NCBI GenBank assembly: GCA_052387115.1
Contig: JBQTJM010000286.1
Coordinates: 1-57,049, forward strand
From: JACCXJ01 sp052387115
GTDB taxonomy: Bacteria; Pseudomonadota; Gammaproteobacteria; JACCXJ01
Direction of reading: 5' to 3'
Length of the DNA stretch: 57,049 nucleotides
Of the stretch, positions 1-7,088 are shown one piece after another. Position 1 is the stretch's first letter. Each line of letters opens with the position of its first letter. The notes under the pieces are model-generated. The model made no database searches, was not told the origin of the DNA, and saw only the letters and a program-made list of their open reading frames with translations. A program made the translations under genes and the position numbers.

Positions 1-462
1 TTGGCCTCGATCCCGCCACTCACGCAGCCGATCGCCAGCACATTCGAGCGGAACGTCAACAGACCATTCCCTGAATTCCGACTTCGACTCATGCTCGTAG
101 CGGTAGATCCCCAGAATCAGTCCCATGCAATGGGTCATCTCTTCCTCGCGCATACCCAGCTCGTGGTACCGCCTCGCCTGGTCTAAAAAGGGCTGAAGTG
201 CCTCGTCCACCATTTCAACCGCGGCTTCATCAGGCGAGGTGTAACCATTGCGAGAACTGCCCGCCCGGTCCCAACAATCTTCTACGTCTATCGAGTCAAG
301 AACGAAGAAGACTTCATCGGCCGTCTCATCCAGGTCGATCTCACTCAGCACGTCCCTCGCCTCGGCGAGTACCGTTTCTTGTATCTTGCCCCCTGTTTCG
401 CTTAATCGCTTGACCACTTCGAGGGCCTGTTCTGCGGTCAGTTTCTTGATCACATCGTGCAT
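1..462 (-). CDS. Hypothetical protein, C-terminus cut by window edge
   Basis: The reverse strand is open for 154 codons from an ATG at 460-462 to base 1 with no stop, so the protein continues beyond the window. It starts MHDVIKKLTAEQALEVVKRL and is acidic and helical, with a CWDRAG motif near residue 69 and a Cys in THCMGLILG near residue 115. No signal peptide or membrane segment is visible. I do not recognise the family. The even acidic composition and absence of stops support real coding over the opposite-strand frames. Confidence 0.6.
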   Translation of the reverse strand, partial: MHDVIKKLTAEQALEVVKRLSETGGKIQETVLAEARDVLSEIDLDETADEVFFVLDSIDVEDCWDRAGSSRNGYTSPDEAAVEMVDEALQPFLDQARRYHELGMREEEMTHCMGLILGIYRYEHESKSEFREWSVDVPLECAGDRLREWRDRGQ

Positions 463-687
463 ACGAAATCGCCTCGTATGTCGTGGCACCCGAACGCCGG
501 CGCTAGCCACGTCATGGTGCCTGTCCTATTTAACCTTTTATGGCAGTTCGCGCCTCCGCGACTAATGCATCCCACCCGTCAGGAGGATTACCACAATCCA
601 GCATTTTTCTGAAACACGAAATGGCTGAGGGCACGAAACAGCTTGACGTTGGCAGCGGCAGCGTTTCCGGGAATCCCCCGACATCGC

Positions 688-2934
688 CTATTTTCCTGTG
701 GCCTTGAGAACCTCGCATGCAGCGGTGTAACCCACCTCGATATGCTCCTCCACGGTCTCGGCTGAGAACTCATAGTCCTTGGAAGGACCCTCTCCCGGTT
801 CTCCAGTATGGACAATTCGAGTAACCGCAATCGCTCCAGTCGTACCTACGGTCTCAATATAAAGCGGTCGCTGTTTGACACGCTCGGCGATGGTCGGATC
901 GAGCTCGCTCATGAGCTCATTAACAAGCTTACCGTAGTTATCGAGCAAGTCTCGAGTCCGAACGTCTCGATTGAGTTTCTCTGCGTAAACTATTTCGTCC
1001 CGGCGCGCCATCACCTCCGGAAGATCTCGCGGCAAACGTTTACTCCCCGGGAACAGATTGACAATGTAGACTCGCTTGTCGGTTAAACCGCACCGCTCGG
1101 TCACTTGGTCAAGGGGGGAATTGCTGACAATGCCGCCGTCCCAGTAATGCTTTCCGTGGATGGTCGTCCAGGGAAATCCCGGGGGCAGACTGCCGCTGGC
1201 CACCAGATGATCGGGGGTTATTTCTTCGATGTAGCTGTCGAAGGTCTCCACCTCCGCCGTCTCTACGTTGACCGCGTTGACCAAGAGGCGGATCGGGCTA
1301 TCCGTGAGTTGTTTGAAGTCGACATACTTTCGCAGGAGGTCCTTGATCGGGGAAGGGTCATAAAAGCTCAGCCAGTTGTGCGACCAGTCCTGTACGCTTA
1401 GCATAGGCATCAGCCAGCGGGGGCGGAAGAACTTGGGGACACCGAAGACCAATGCATACCAGGACGAGAGGGCCCTACGCGCCTCCTCATTCGGTACAGC
1501 CGGGACATAAATCGCAAGCTCCCGCCAGAATGCTTCGAGGGCCGCCGCGGCGCGGCGCGGATGGCTCGCAACAATGGCCGCATTGAAGGCCCCGATCGAG
1601 ACACCGGCCACGACATCGGCATAGATCCCGTTTTCTTCGAGCGCCTTGACGGCACCGCATTCGAAGGCTCCGAGCGCTCCTCCGCCCTGGAGAATCAACA
1701 CGGTTTGCTTCGTCCACGTGCTGAGGGGCAGCGAGATGTCGCCCAGGGTCTCGGACTGGTCGAGGGGGATGCGGTTGAGCATGAGGGACGCGATGGCCCG
1801 TTCTTCGCCAACGGGGCGATTGAGCAAAAAGCCCGCCGTCAGTTGTTCATCCCTGAAATACAGGACCGCGAACGAGGAGCTTGCTGGAGCCCCCCGGACG
1901 ATGCGCCGCGTGGTTCCATCGACATCACCTATAAAGTTGAAGCTGAGATCGAGGACGTCGGAAAAGAAATAGGATACGGCGCGATAGGATTCATGGCAGC
2001 CGAGCATATTGCGTGCAACGATGCGGCCTTGCTTGAGTGCATTGTCCCAGTGTTCTATGCGGCGATTGCGTCGGAATACGGGGTCGAAGAACTTGGCGAT
2101 ATCCCCGGCCGCATAGATGCCAGGCAGGTGAGTCTCAAGGTATTGGTTGACAACGATACCATCCTCCAGCTGCAGTCCGCTGTCACGAAGAAAGTCGAGC
2201 TCGGGCTCAGCCCCCGCACCGATCACCACGAGGTCACAGGCAAAGACCCTCCCGCTCTCGGTAGTCACTGCGGTAACCTGCTGCTCGCCAGTGAACCCTG
2301 AGACTGTTTCCCCGAAGACGATCTCGATACCTCGGGCGCGATAGTAGTCGTAAAAGAATGTCGATATTTCCGGTGACTCCAACCGATCGTACAGTAGTTT
2401 CTCTTTGGCGATGAGGGTTGTTTGGATGCCCCGAGTGATACAGGCCGCCGCCAGCTCCATGGCGATGAAGCTCGATGCAACCATAACGGCCCGTTTGGAT
2501 GTGGCCATGGTGTCACGGAGCAGGTCGGCGTCGGCGACTGTGCGAAGGTAATAAATGCCCGCCAACTGCGCGCCGGGCACACGGAGCCGGCGCGCGCGGG
2601 CGCCGGTGGCGATGAGGAGCTTGCGATATAGAAAGGCCCCCGCGCGATCTGTCGTGACCAGTTTGTGTTGGGCATCAAGTCGAGTCGCGCGCGTGCCGAG
2701 ACGAACCTCGATGTTATGGTCCCGATAATAGCCTTCGGGCTGAATGAGCAGCCGGTCAAAGCCGCCATCCTTGAGCAGGTAGTCCTTCGATAGTGGGGGA
2801 CGGTGATAGGGCAGTACCGGTTCGGCTGCAAGCATTACTATCGAACCTTGCCCGCCCTCGCTTCTGAGTGTTTCTGCCGTCGTGGTACTGGCGAGCCCAC
2901 CGCCAATCAATAAGAAATCGACCTCCTGCGTCAC
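688..2934 (-). CDS. FAD-dependent oxidoreductase fused to patatin-like phospholipase
   Basis: This 748-residue protein has two enzymes in one chain. Residues 1-400 resemble AIF/rubredoxin-reductase flavoproteins: the FAD motif GGGLAS is near 11-16, an ATG motif is at 109-111, and the second FAD motif GIYAAGD is near 272-278. The expected NAD(P)-binding glycines are lost: the segment reads VASSFIAME near 152-160, where relatives have GxSFIGxE. Residues 411-748 form a patatin domain with oxyanion loop GGGALG (417-422), nucleophile motif GVSIG (Ser446) and catalytic DGG (Asp599). The start is GTG, preceded by GGTGGAG. It lies 31 bases after bdhA and is probably the last gene of the adc-bdhA operon. 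Related patatins occur beside ketone-body genes in PHB-forming bacteria. A role in PHB or lipid turnover is inferred; electron transfer by the first half is uncertain given the degraded dinucleotide site. Confidence 0.88.
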   Translation of the reverse strand: MTQEVDFLLIGGGLASTTTAETLRSEGGQGSIVMLAAEPVLPYHRPPLSKDYLLKDGGFDRLLIQPEGYYRDHNIEVRLGTRATRLDAQHKLVTTDRAGAFLYRKLLIATGARARRLRVPGAQLAGIYYLRTVADADLLRDTMATSKRAVMVASSFIAMELAAACITRGIQTTLIAKEKLLYDRLESPEISTFFYDYYRARGIEIVFGETVSGFTGEQQVTAVTTESGRVFACDLVVIGAGAEPELDFLRDSGLQLEDGIVVNQYLETHLPGIYAAGDIAKFFDPVFRRNRRIEHWDNALKQGRIVARNMLGCHESYRAVSYFFSDVLDLSFNFIGDVDGTTRRIVRGAPASSSFAVLYFRDEQLTAGFLLNRPVGEERAIASLMLNRIPLDQSETLGDISLPLSTWTKQTVLILQGGGALGAFECGAVKALEENGIYADVVAGVSIGAFNAAIVASHPRRAAAALEAFWRELAIYVPAVPNEEARRALSSWYALVFGVPKFFRPRWLMPMLSVQDWSHNWLSFYDPSPIKDLLRKYVDFKQLTDSPIRLLVNAVNVETAEVETFDSYIEEITPDHLVASGSLPPGFPWTTIHGKHYWDGGIVSNSPLDQVTERCGLTDKRVYIVNLFPGSKRLPRDLPEVMARRDEIVYAEKLNRDVRTRDLLDNYGKLVNELMSELDPTIAERVKQRPLYIETVGTTGAIAVTRIVHTGEPGEGPSKDYEFSAETVEEHIEVGYTAACEVLKATGK

Positions 2935-2965
2935 CAGCAGTGATCTCCACCAGCCATGGCGGTCA

Positions 2966-3748
2966 TCATTGCATGAACCACCCGTGACTGACGACGATCG
3001 ATTGTCCGGTTAGCGCATTGGTCGGGAAGGCAGCAAGGAAGAGGGCCACTGCGGCAACGTCTTCGGTGGTCGTGAACTCGCCATCGACCGTTTCCTTCAG
3101 CATGACGTTCTTGATGACCTCCTGCTCGGAAATCCCGAGCTCTTTGGCTTGTTCGGGGATCTGTTTCTCCACGAGCGGTGTTCGCACGAATCCTGGACAA
3201 ACCACGTTGGCGCGTACCCCATGGGCCGCGCCTTCCTTAGCCACGACCTTGCAGAGCCCAATCAGGCCGTGCTTGGCGGTGACATAGGGCGCTTTCAGGG
3301 GTGAGGCCTCCTTCGAATGGACCGAGCCCATGTAAATAATACTGCCACCGCCTCCCGAGTGAACCATGTGCCGCAAACAGGCCCGTGTGGTCAAGAAGGC
3401 GCCATCCAGGTGGATCGCCAGAAGCTTACGCCACTGGTCCAAGGAGAGATCGACTACCGGGGCGATGTGCTGGATACCGGCATTGCTAACGAGCACATCA
3501 AGGCCACCGAAAGTGCTGATGGCCTCGGCGACCCCCGCATCCACCTGCTGCTCCTGAGTCACGTCCATGGCGACCGCAAGAGCAACGCCCGCCGCTTTTT
3601 GTATCTCCGCCGCCGCCGCCTGGGCGGCGTCGAAGCTTACATCGGCGATGACGACCTTAGCGCCCTCGCGAGCAAAGGTCTCGGCGATGTCTTTCCCGAT
3701 GCCGCTTGCGGCACCCGTTACCAGCACCACTCGGCCTTTCATGCGCAT
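2966..3748 (-). CDS. bdhA: 3-hydroxybutyrate dehydrogenase (SDR family)
   Basis: A cytosolic short-chain dehydrogenase predicted to interconvert 3-hydroxybutyrate and acetoacetate with NAD. All classical SDR signatures are present: TGAASGIG (11-18), SNAG (88-91), the catalytic Ser in GSVHS (about 142) and YVTAK (Tyr155, Lys159). The GIQHIAP segment and the QSIVVSHGWFMQ-like C-terminus are typical of 3-hydroxybutyrate dehydrogenases rather than acetoacetyl-CoA reductases. Length (260 residues) is normal. The start at MRMKG is favoured by GAGGTGA five bases upstream. It lies 29 bases after adc, so the pair would handle the monomer released from PHB: oxidation to acetoacetate, then decarboxylation. 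Confidence 0.93.
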   Translation of the reverse strand: MRMKGRVVLVTGAASGIGKDIAETFAREGAKVVIADVSFDAAQAAAAEIQKAAGVALAVAMDVTQEQQVDAGVAEAISTFGGLDVLVSNAGIQHIAPVVDLSLDQWRKLLAIHLDGAFLTTRACLRHMVHSGGGGSIIYMGSVHSKEASPLKAPYVTAKHGLIGLCKVVAKEGAAHGVRANVVCPGFVRTPLVEKQIPEQAKELGISEQEVIKNVMLKETVDGEFTTTEDVAAVALFLAAFPTNALTGQSIVVSHGWFMQ

Positions 3749-3777
3749 AGGGTCACCTCGGAATAAATACCACGGTC

Positions 3778-4518
3778 TTAGGCCACCAAATAGTCGTAAG
3801 CGACCGCGCCCAGCGGGAGGGTAAGATCGGTCAGGATATGAACGGCCGAGACCACTTCCAAGACCGGCAATTCGGCGATTGGAGCCAGGGCGTGAGGGAA
3901 GAGTGCCAGCGCCCCGGGTCCGCTCCAGGCGCCTTTGATGGTGAGGTCTCGCAAAGTATAACGCACGAGCTCGCAGATCCGCGGTGCCCCATCCACGTGG
4001 GGAATGATCTTCAATAGGAAAGTCGGGGCGCTCAGAGCGTCAAACACCGATTGCGAGTCCATCTGTACGTGCTTATAGCCCATGGTGCCGGTCGCGATCC
4101 GGATGCCATTGAAATCGAGGGTGCCGACGAGCGTATCCTTGTGCACTCGGAGATCGGGACAGCCCAGCTTCTTCGGGAACCCCCAAAGCTCCCGTCCTCC
4201 GGCAATCGGGGCATGGTCGTTGAGGTACATCGCGTGCTGGTATCCGCCGACTTCGCCTTGGAAGCTCACCGGAATCACCTGTCCCGACTCGCAGTAGTCG
4301 CCGAACCCCGTGGAATCTGGCATTTTCATGAATTCGAACTTGACCAGAGGCTCATGCAGTTTGAGTGGTGCCGGCACGATTGTTTCCAGCAGCGCAGGAT
4401 CACTGCGATAGGTAAAGATCAGGTATTCCCTGTCCACGAAGCGATAGGGTCCCTTTGGATACGCCGGACTTGTCAATGGCATCGCGAAGGCGCGCTGTCG
4501 TACCTCGTCGTGTGTCAT
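3778..4518 (-). CDS. adc: Acetoacetate decarboxylase
   Basis: Predicted to decarboxylate acetoacetate to acetone and CO2 through a Schiff base on lysine. The active-site segment GRELWGFPKKLG is intact, with the lysine pair at 116-117 matching the catalytic and neighbouring lysines of the clostridial enzyme. The family's conserved Arg in the FVDRE region and the GEVGGY segment are also present. Length (246) is normal. GGAG sits five bases before the ATG. It is the first gene of the adc-bdhA-patatin fusion operon, 61 bases after the ferritin-like gene. Together with bdhA it suggests ketone-body or PHB-monomer metabolism rather than solvent production. Confidence 0.93.
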   Translation of the reverse strand: MTHDEVRQRAFAMPLTSPAYPKGPYRFVDREYLIFTYRSDPALLETIVPAPLKLHEPLVKFEFMKMPDSTGFGDYCESGQVIPVSFQGEVGGYQHAMYLNDHAPIAGGRELWGFPKKLGCPDLRVHKDTLVGTLDFNGIRIATGTMGYKHVQMDSQSVFDALSAPTFLLKIIPHVDGAPRICELVRYTLRDLTIKGAWSGPGALALFPHALAPIAELPVLEVVSAVHILTDLTLPLGAVAYDYLVA

Positions 4519-4579
4519 GGGATCTCCTCACGCTGGTCCAACGGTGAATCTCTTCTATGCCTGCCCGAGGCCTCCAACA

Positions 4580-5044
4580 TCAATCCGCAACGAACGCTGC
4601 CACCTCTCCAGGTTTTCGTGACATCTTGTCGACCTCTCCCACGTGCAGTTCTTCCACCGCAATGAGACGTTTGGCGTATTCTTCCAGGAACACCGAGCGA
4701 TCGCGTACTAGATCGAGGAGCTCGTAATACAGCCGCAGGGAAGCCGTTTCATGTTGGAGAGACTCCCGCAAGATATCGCCGATGTCATGTTTATGCGTTT
4801 CCAATAAAGGACCGATGCCCAGGGAAGGATGCGCACCGATCTGGGTGATCATCTCCCCCGCTTCTTGGGCGTGCATCAGAGCTTCGTCGGCTTCATTGCG
4901 AAGCCAGGAAACGATGGGAATGCGACCATAACCGAAGACCATCAACGAATAGTGGGTGTACCTGACCACCCCTGCCAGCTCCATCTCCAGGATCTGGTTC
5001 AACTTAACCACCACTGCGGCTTTATCAATGGTTTCTTTGGACAC
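4580..5044 (-). CDS. Ferritin-like / bacterioferritin-family protein
   Basis: A 154-residue four-helix protein of the ferritin-like superfamily. The di-iron pattern is visible: Glu in EMELAGVVRYTHY (helix 1), Glu and His in NEADEALMHAQE (helix 2), Glu in LQHETASLRLYYELL (helix 3) and EELHVGEVDKM at the end (helix 4). It starts at GTG with AAGGAG eight bases upstream. Likely roles are iron storage or oxidation, or protection from peroxide. It is slightly shorter and more divergent than classical Bfr, and no haem-ligand Met can be assigned, so the subfamily is left open. It precedes adc on the same strand by 61 bases and may share its transcript. Confidence 0.85.
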   Translation of the reverse strand: MSKETIDKAAVVVKLNQILEMELAGVVRYTHYSLMVFGYGRIPIVSWLRNEADEALMHAQEAGEMITQIGAHPSLGIGPLLETHKHDIGDILRESLQHETASLRLYYELLDLVRDRSVFLEEYAKRLIAVEELHVGEVDKMSRKPGEVAAFVAD

Positions 5045-5508
5045 GAGGATTTCTCCTTCTCAAGTTGTGCTTAGGTCCGCCCCGGATGCGCTGGCAGATC
5101 GGAAAGGCCAAGGTCCACGAACCGGCATTCACACTTTTTAGGCCAGCACCTCCGCAACGGTCTTCGACGTCGAGGAAGTCATCGCCCACATCCAGGAGGC
5201 AGGCGCGTTCGACCGGAAGATTCAAGTATAGCCCGTTGAGGTTGCGGCAGCCCCAAGGATACCCCCATCGTCTTTCCGTGTCATCTCGCTCCCGGTAAAG
5301 CTTGCAGGGCGAACCGGCTTTTTTTACTGCTTCGGCTGGTAGCTCAGTCCCGGTAGTCGCGCCAACGACCAGCTTATCTCATTGAACTATAAGAGCAATA
5401 TACTGCAAGGCCGGTCGCGGCACGCAACTTGACCCTGATGGGGAGTGCCCCGGCTGCGGCCGGGGACGCGCACATCACCGAACTATTTCGAACACAGGAG
5501 GACGGACC
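5045..5508. other. Intergenic region without a recognised gene
   Basis: No complete gene is visible. The plus strand at 5154-5231 reads a short coding-like tail containing VFDVEEVIAHIQEAGAF and then a stop, with no start or family I can assign; it may be a relic. The stretch near 5334-5345 looks like the D-arm of a tRNA but does not fold further. A promoter for csbD should lie in the last 100 bases, but I cannot place it confidently. Confidence 0.4.
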
Positions 5509-5709
5509 ATGAATTGGGAGCAAGTACAGGGTAATTGGAAGCAGGTCAAAGGCAAGGCCCAGCAGGTCTGGGGTGACTTTACCGAGGACGAGCTGGATGT
5601 CATCGAAGGGAAGCGCGAGGAGCTCGTGGGCCGGTTGCAGGCTACGTATGGCTATACGAAGGAAAGGGCAGAGCAGGAGGCGGACGACTGGGTTAGAAAG
5701 CTGCAGTAA
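5509..5709 (+). CDS. csbD: CsbD family stress protein
   Basis: A 66-residue, highly charged cytosolic protein with the hallmark CsbD pattern: MNWEQVQGNWKQVKGKAQQ, then WGDFTEDELDVIEGKREEL and a C-terminal helix ending WVRKLQ. Members are induced by general stress; their molecular role is unknown. An AGGAGG-type ribosome site lies seven bases before the ATG. It begins a run of small stress-associated genes (DUF3309, DUF2383) on the plus strand and is followed by a very strong hairpin, so it is probably transcribed alone. Confidence 0.95.
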   Translation: MNWEQVQGNWKQVKGKAQQVWGDFTEDELDVIEGKREELVGRLQATYGYTKERAEQEADDWVRKLQ

Positions 5710-5723
5710 GCACCAGGATCGAT

Positions 5724-5763
5724 GCCGCGCTCCGGGGCCGCTCGCGCGGCCCCGGAGCGCGGC
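5724..5763 (+). terminator. Perfect 18-bp stem hairpin after csbD
   Basis: Arms 5724-5741 and 5746-5763 are exact reverse complements, with a four-base TCGC loop. The stem is almost all G and C. It lies 14 bases after the csbD stop, where a transcript end is expected. No T-run follows, so a classical intrinsic terminator is not certain; it could also protect the RNA 3' end. Confidence 0.6.
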
Positions 5764-5853
5764 ACCTCGATGCAGCATGTTGTTTGATCTTCCTGCTGGG
5801 CGAGCAATTGATCGAGGGTGCGTAGCGGGTAAGGTATCGGACACTGTGGCGGA

Positions 5854-5911
5854 ACTGGCCTAAAGAACTGCATTGGAGACATACTGGCCTAAAGAACTGC
5901 ATTGGAGACAT
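5854..5911. repeat. 29-bp exact tandem duplication upstream of the DUF3309 gene
   Basis: The 29 bases at 5854-5882 (beginning ACTGGCCTAAAGAACTGCAT) are repeated exactly at 5883-5911. The repeat ends 26 bases before the start codon of the small membrane protein, so it lies in the promoter or leader. Confidence 0.9.
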
Positions 5912-5937
5912 AAGATCATTAAACTAGGAGAAAAGCA

Positions 5938-6096
5938 ATGTCATTGGGAACCATACTGTTGATCGTGTTGGTCGTGCTCCTGATCGGGGCCGCGCCGACC
6001 TGGCCGTATAGCACCGCATGGGGCTATGGCCCGAGCGGACTCTTGGGTATTGTGTTGGTCGTGGTGCTCATCCTGTTGCTAATGGGCAGGATCTAG
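5938..6096 (+). CDS. Small DUF3309-type membrane protein
   Basis: A 52-residue protein made of two hydrophobic helices: residues 3-19 and about 34-50. They are joined by a short loop holding WPYSTAWGYGPSG, the signature of DUF3309 proteins (a conserved aromatic, glycine-rich turn). It ends LLLMGRI. AGGAG lies seven bases before the ATG. Function is unknown; these proteins often neighbour stress genes such as csbD, as here. An exact 29-bp tandem repeat lies just upstream. Confidence 0.85.
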   Translation: MSLGTILLIVLVVLLIGAAPTWPYSTAWGYGPSGLLGIVLVVVLILLLMGRI

Positions 6097-6217
6097 CGCA
6101 AACGTGTCGAGCACCACGCAATCCGGCCAGTAATTGCAAGGCCATGGCCGTCTAGGACTCACCGCAGGGCCGTGACCACCTTGCGTTACGTAAACCTTGT
6201 ACGACGGAGGATTCTGT

Positions 6218-6670
6218 ATGAATAATCAGAATGTGATCTCGACGCTAAACGGTATCATTGAAACCTGCAAGGATGGCGAAGAAGGATTTCGCGCCTGTGC
6301 CGAGAAGGTCCCGAACGCTGAGCTCAGGGACGTGTTGATGGAGCGTTCGGAACACTGCGCGAAGTCTGCACAGGAGCTACAAAGCGAGGTCCGCCGCCTC
6401 GGAGGTGATCCAGAGACGCATGGTAGCGTCCTCGGCGCGTTGCACCGTCGTTGGCTGGACGTCAAGACGGCCATCACCGGCAAGGAAGAGGTGGCCGTGC
6501 TTGCCGAATGTGAGCGCGGCGAGGACATGGCAGTCGTGGCATACAAGGACGCCTTGGCGCAGGATCTTCCTAGTGATGTTCGCAAGCTGATCGAGCGGCA
6601 GTATCAAGGCGTCATCGCCAACCATGACCTCGTGCGCGGCTTGCGCGATAGTTTTCGTGCCGTGGCTTAA
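6218..6670 (+). CDS. DUF2383 / PA2169-type four-helix protein
   Basis: A 150-residue helical protein. The start MNNQNVISTLN is preferred over an upstream in-frame ATG because GGAGG lies seven bases before it. Family features are the LNGIIETCKDGEEGF start of helix 1, ERSEHCAKSAQEL in helix 2, GGDPETHGSVLGALHRRW in the middle and QYQGVIANHDLVRGLRD at the end. It belongs to the ferritin-like fold group but lacks an obvious complete iron site. Function is unknown; it is often found with stress genes. A GC-rich hairpin follows. Confidence 0.87.
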   Translation: MNNQNVISTLNGIIETCKDGEEGFRACAEKVPNAELRDVLMERSEHCAKSAQELQSEVRRLGGDPETHGSVLGALHRRWLDVKTAITGKEEVAVLAECERGEDMAVVAYKDALAQDLPSDVRKLIERQYQGVIANHDLVRGLRDSFRAVA

Positions 6671-6690
6671 ACGGTGGGGCCACCGCGTCT

Positions 6691-6713
6691 CCCCCGTCCC
6701 GGCGGCACGGGGG
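6691..6713 (+). terminator. Possible hairpin terminator after the DUF2383 gene
   Basis: CCCCCGT at 6691-6697 pairs with ACGGGGG at 6707-6713 around a nine-base loop. A second small stem, CGGTGG/CCACCG, sits just after the stop codon. There is no clear T-run, so this is a weak call. Confidence 0.35.
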
Positions 6714-6860
6714 AACGTGGCGCGCGCCTAGGTGCATCCGAAAACGGGCATCCCATGTGTCGATGAATGAGATATCAATGAGATATCCGTTCCGATCAGC
6801 AACAGGATCCAATACAGAAGTTTTCCACGATCGATCAAGACGATTTCGAGCAACGACTAG

Positions 6861-7088
6861 GGGCGCATAGCCTCCCAGAACCGGCACCGCGGCTTTGCGC
6901 TTGTCAACGTCCTCGGCGAAGGAGCATTTGCAATGGCGCACATACCGGGCTCGATCAATATGCCGCACGATACTGAACACCTGTTCGAGCGGCGCTTTGC
7001 CAAGGACAAGGAGATCATCGTCTACTGCGCCTCTCCCGATTGCCCACGAGGATCACGTAGAGGTGAAAGCCCCGTCACTTCACCGTAA
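6861..7088 (+). pseudogene. Rhodanese-domain relic, both ends missing
   Basis: The plus strand reads GFALVNVLGEGAFAMAHIPG, then SINMP, and later KDKEIIVYCASPDCP, which matches the middle of a rhodanese domain including the active-site Cys loop region. An in-frame stop at 6858-6860 lies just upstream and no start codon fits. Homology ends near 7050 and the frame then runs across the antisense end of the neighbouring gene to a stop at 7086. It is a fragment left by recombination and cannot encode a working sulphurtransferase. Confidence 0.75.

Noticed and set aside
5334..5390. tRNA-like GGTAGCTCAG
   Set aside because: No acceptor stem, anticodon arm or T-arm can be built around it.
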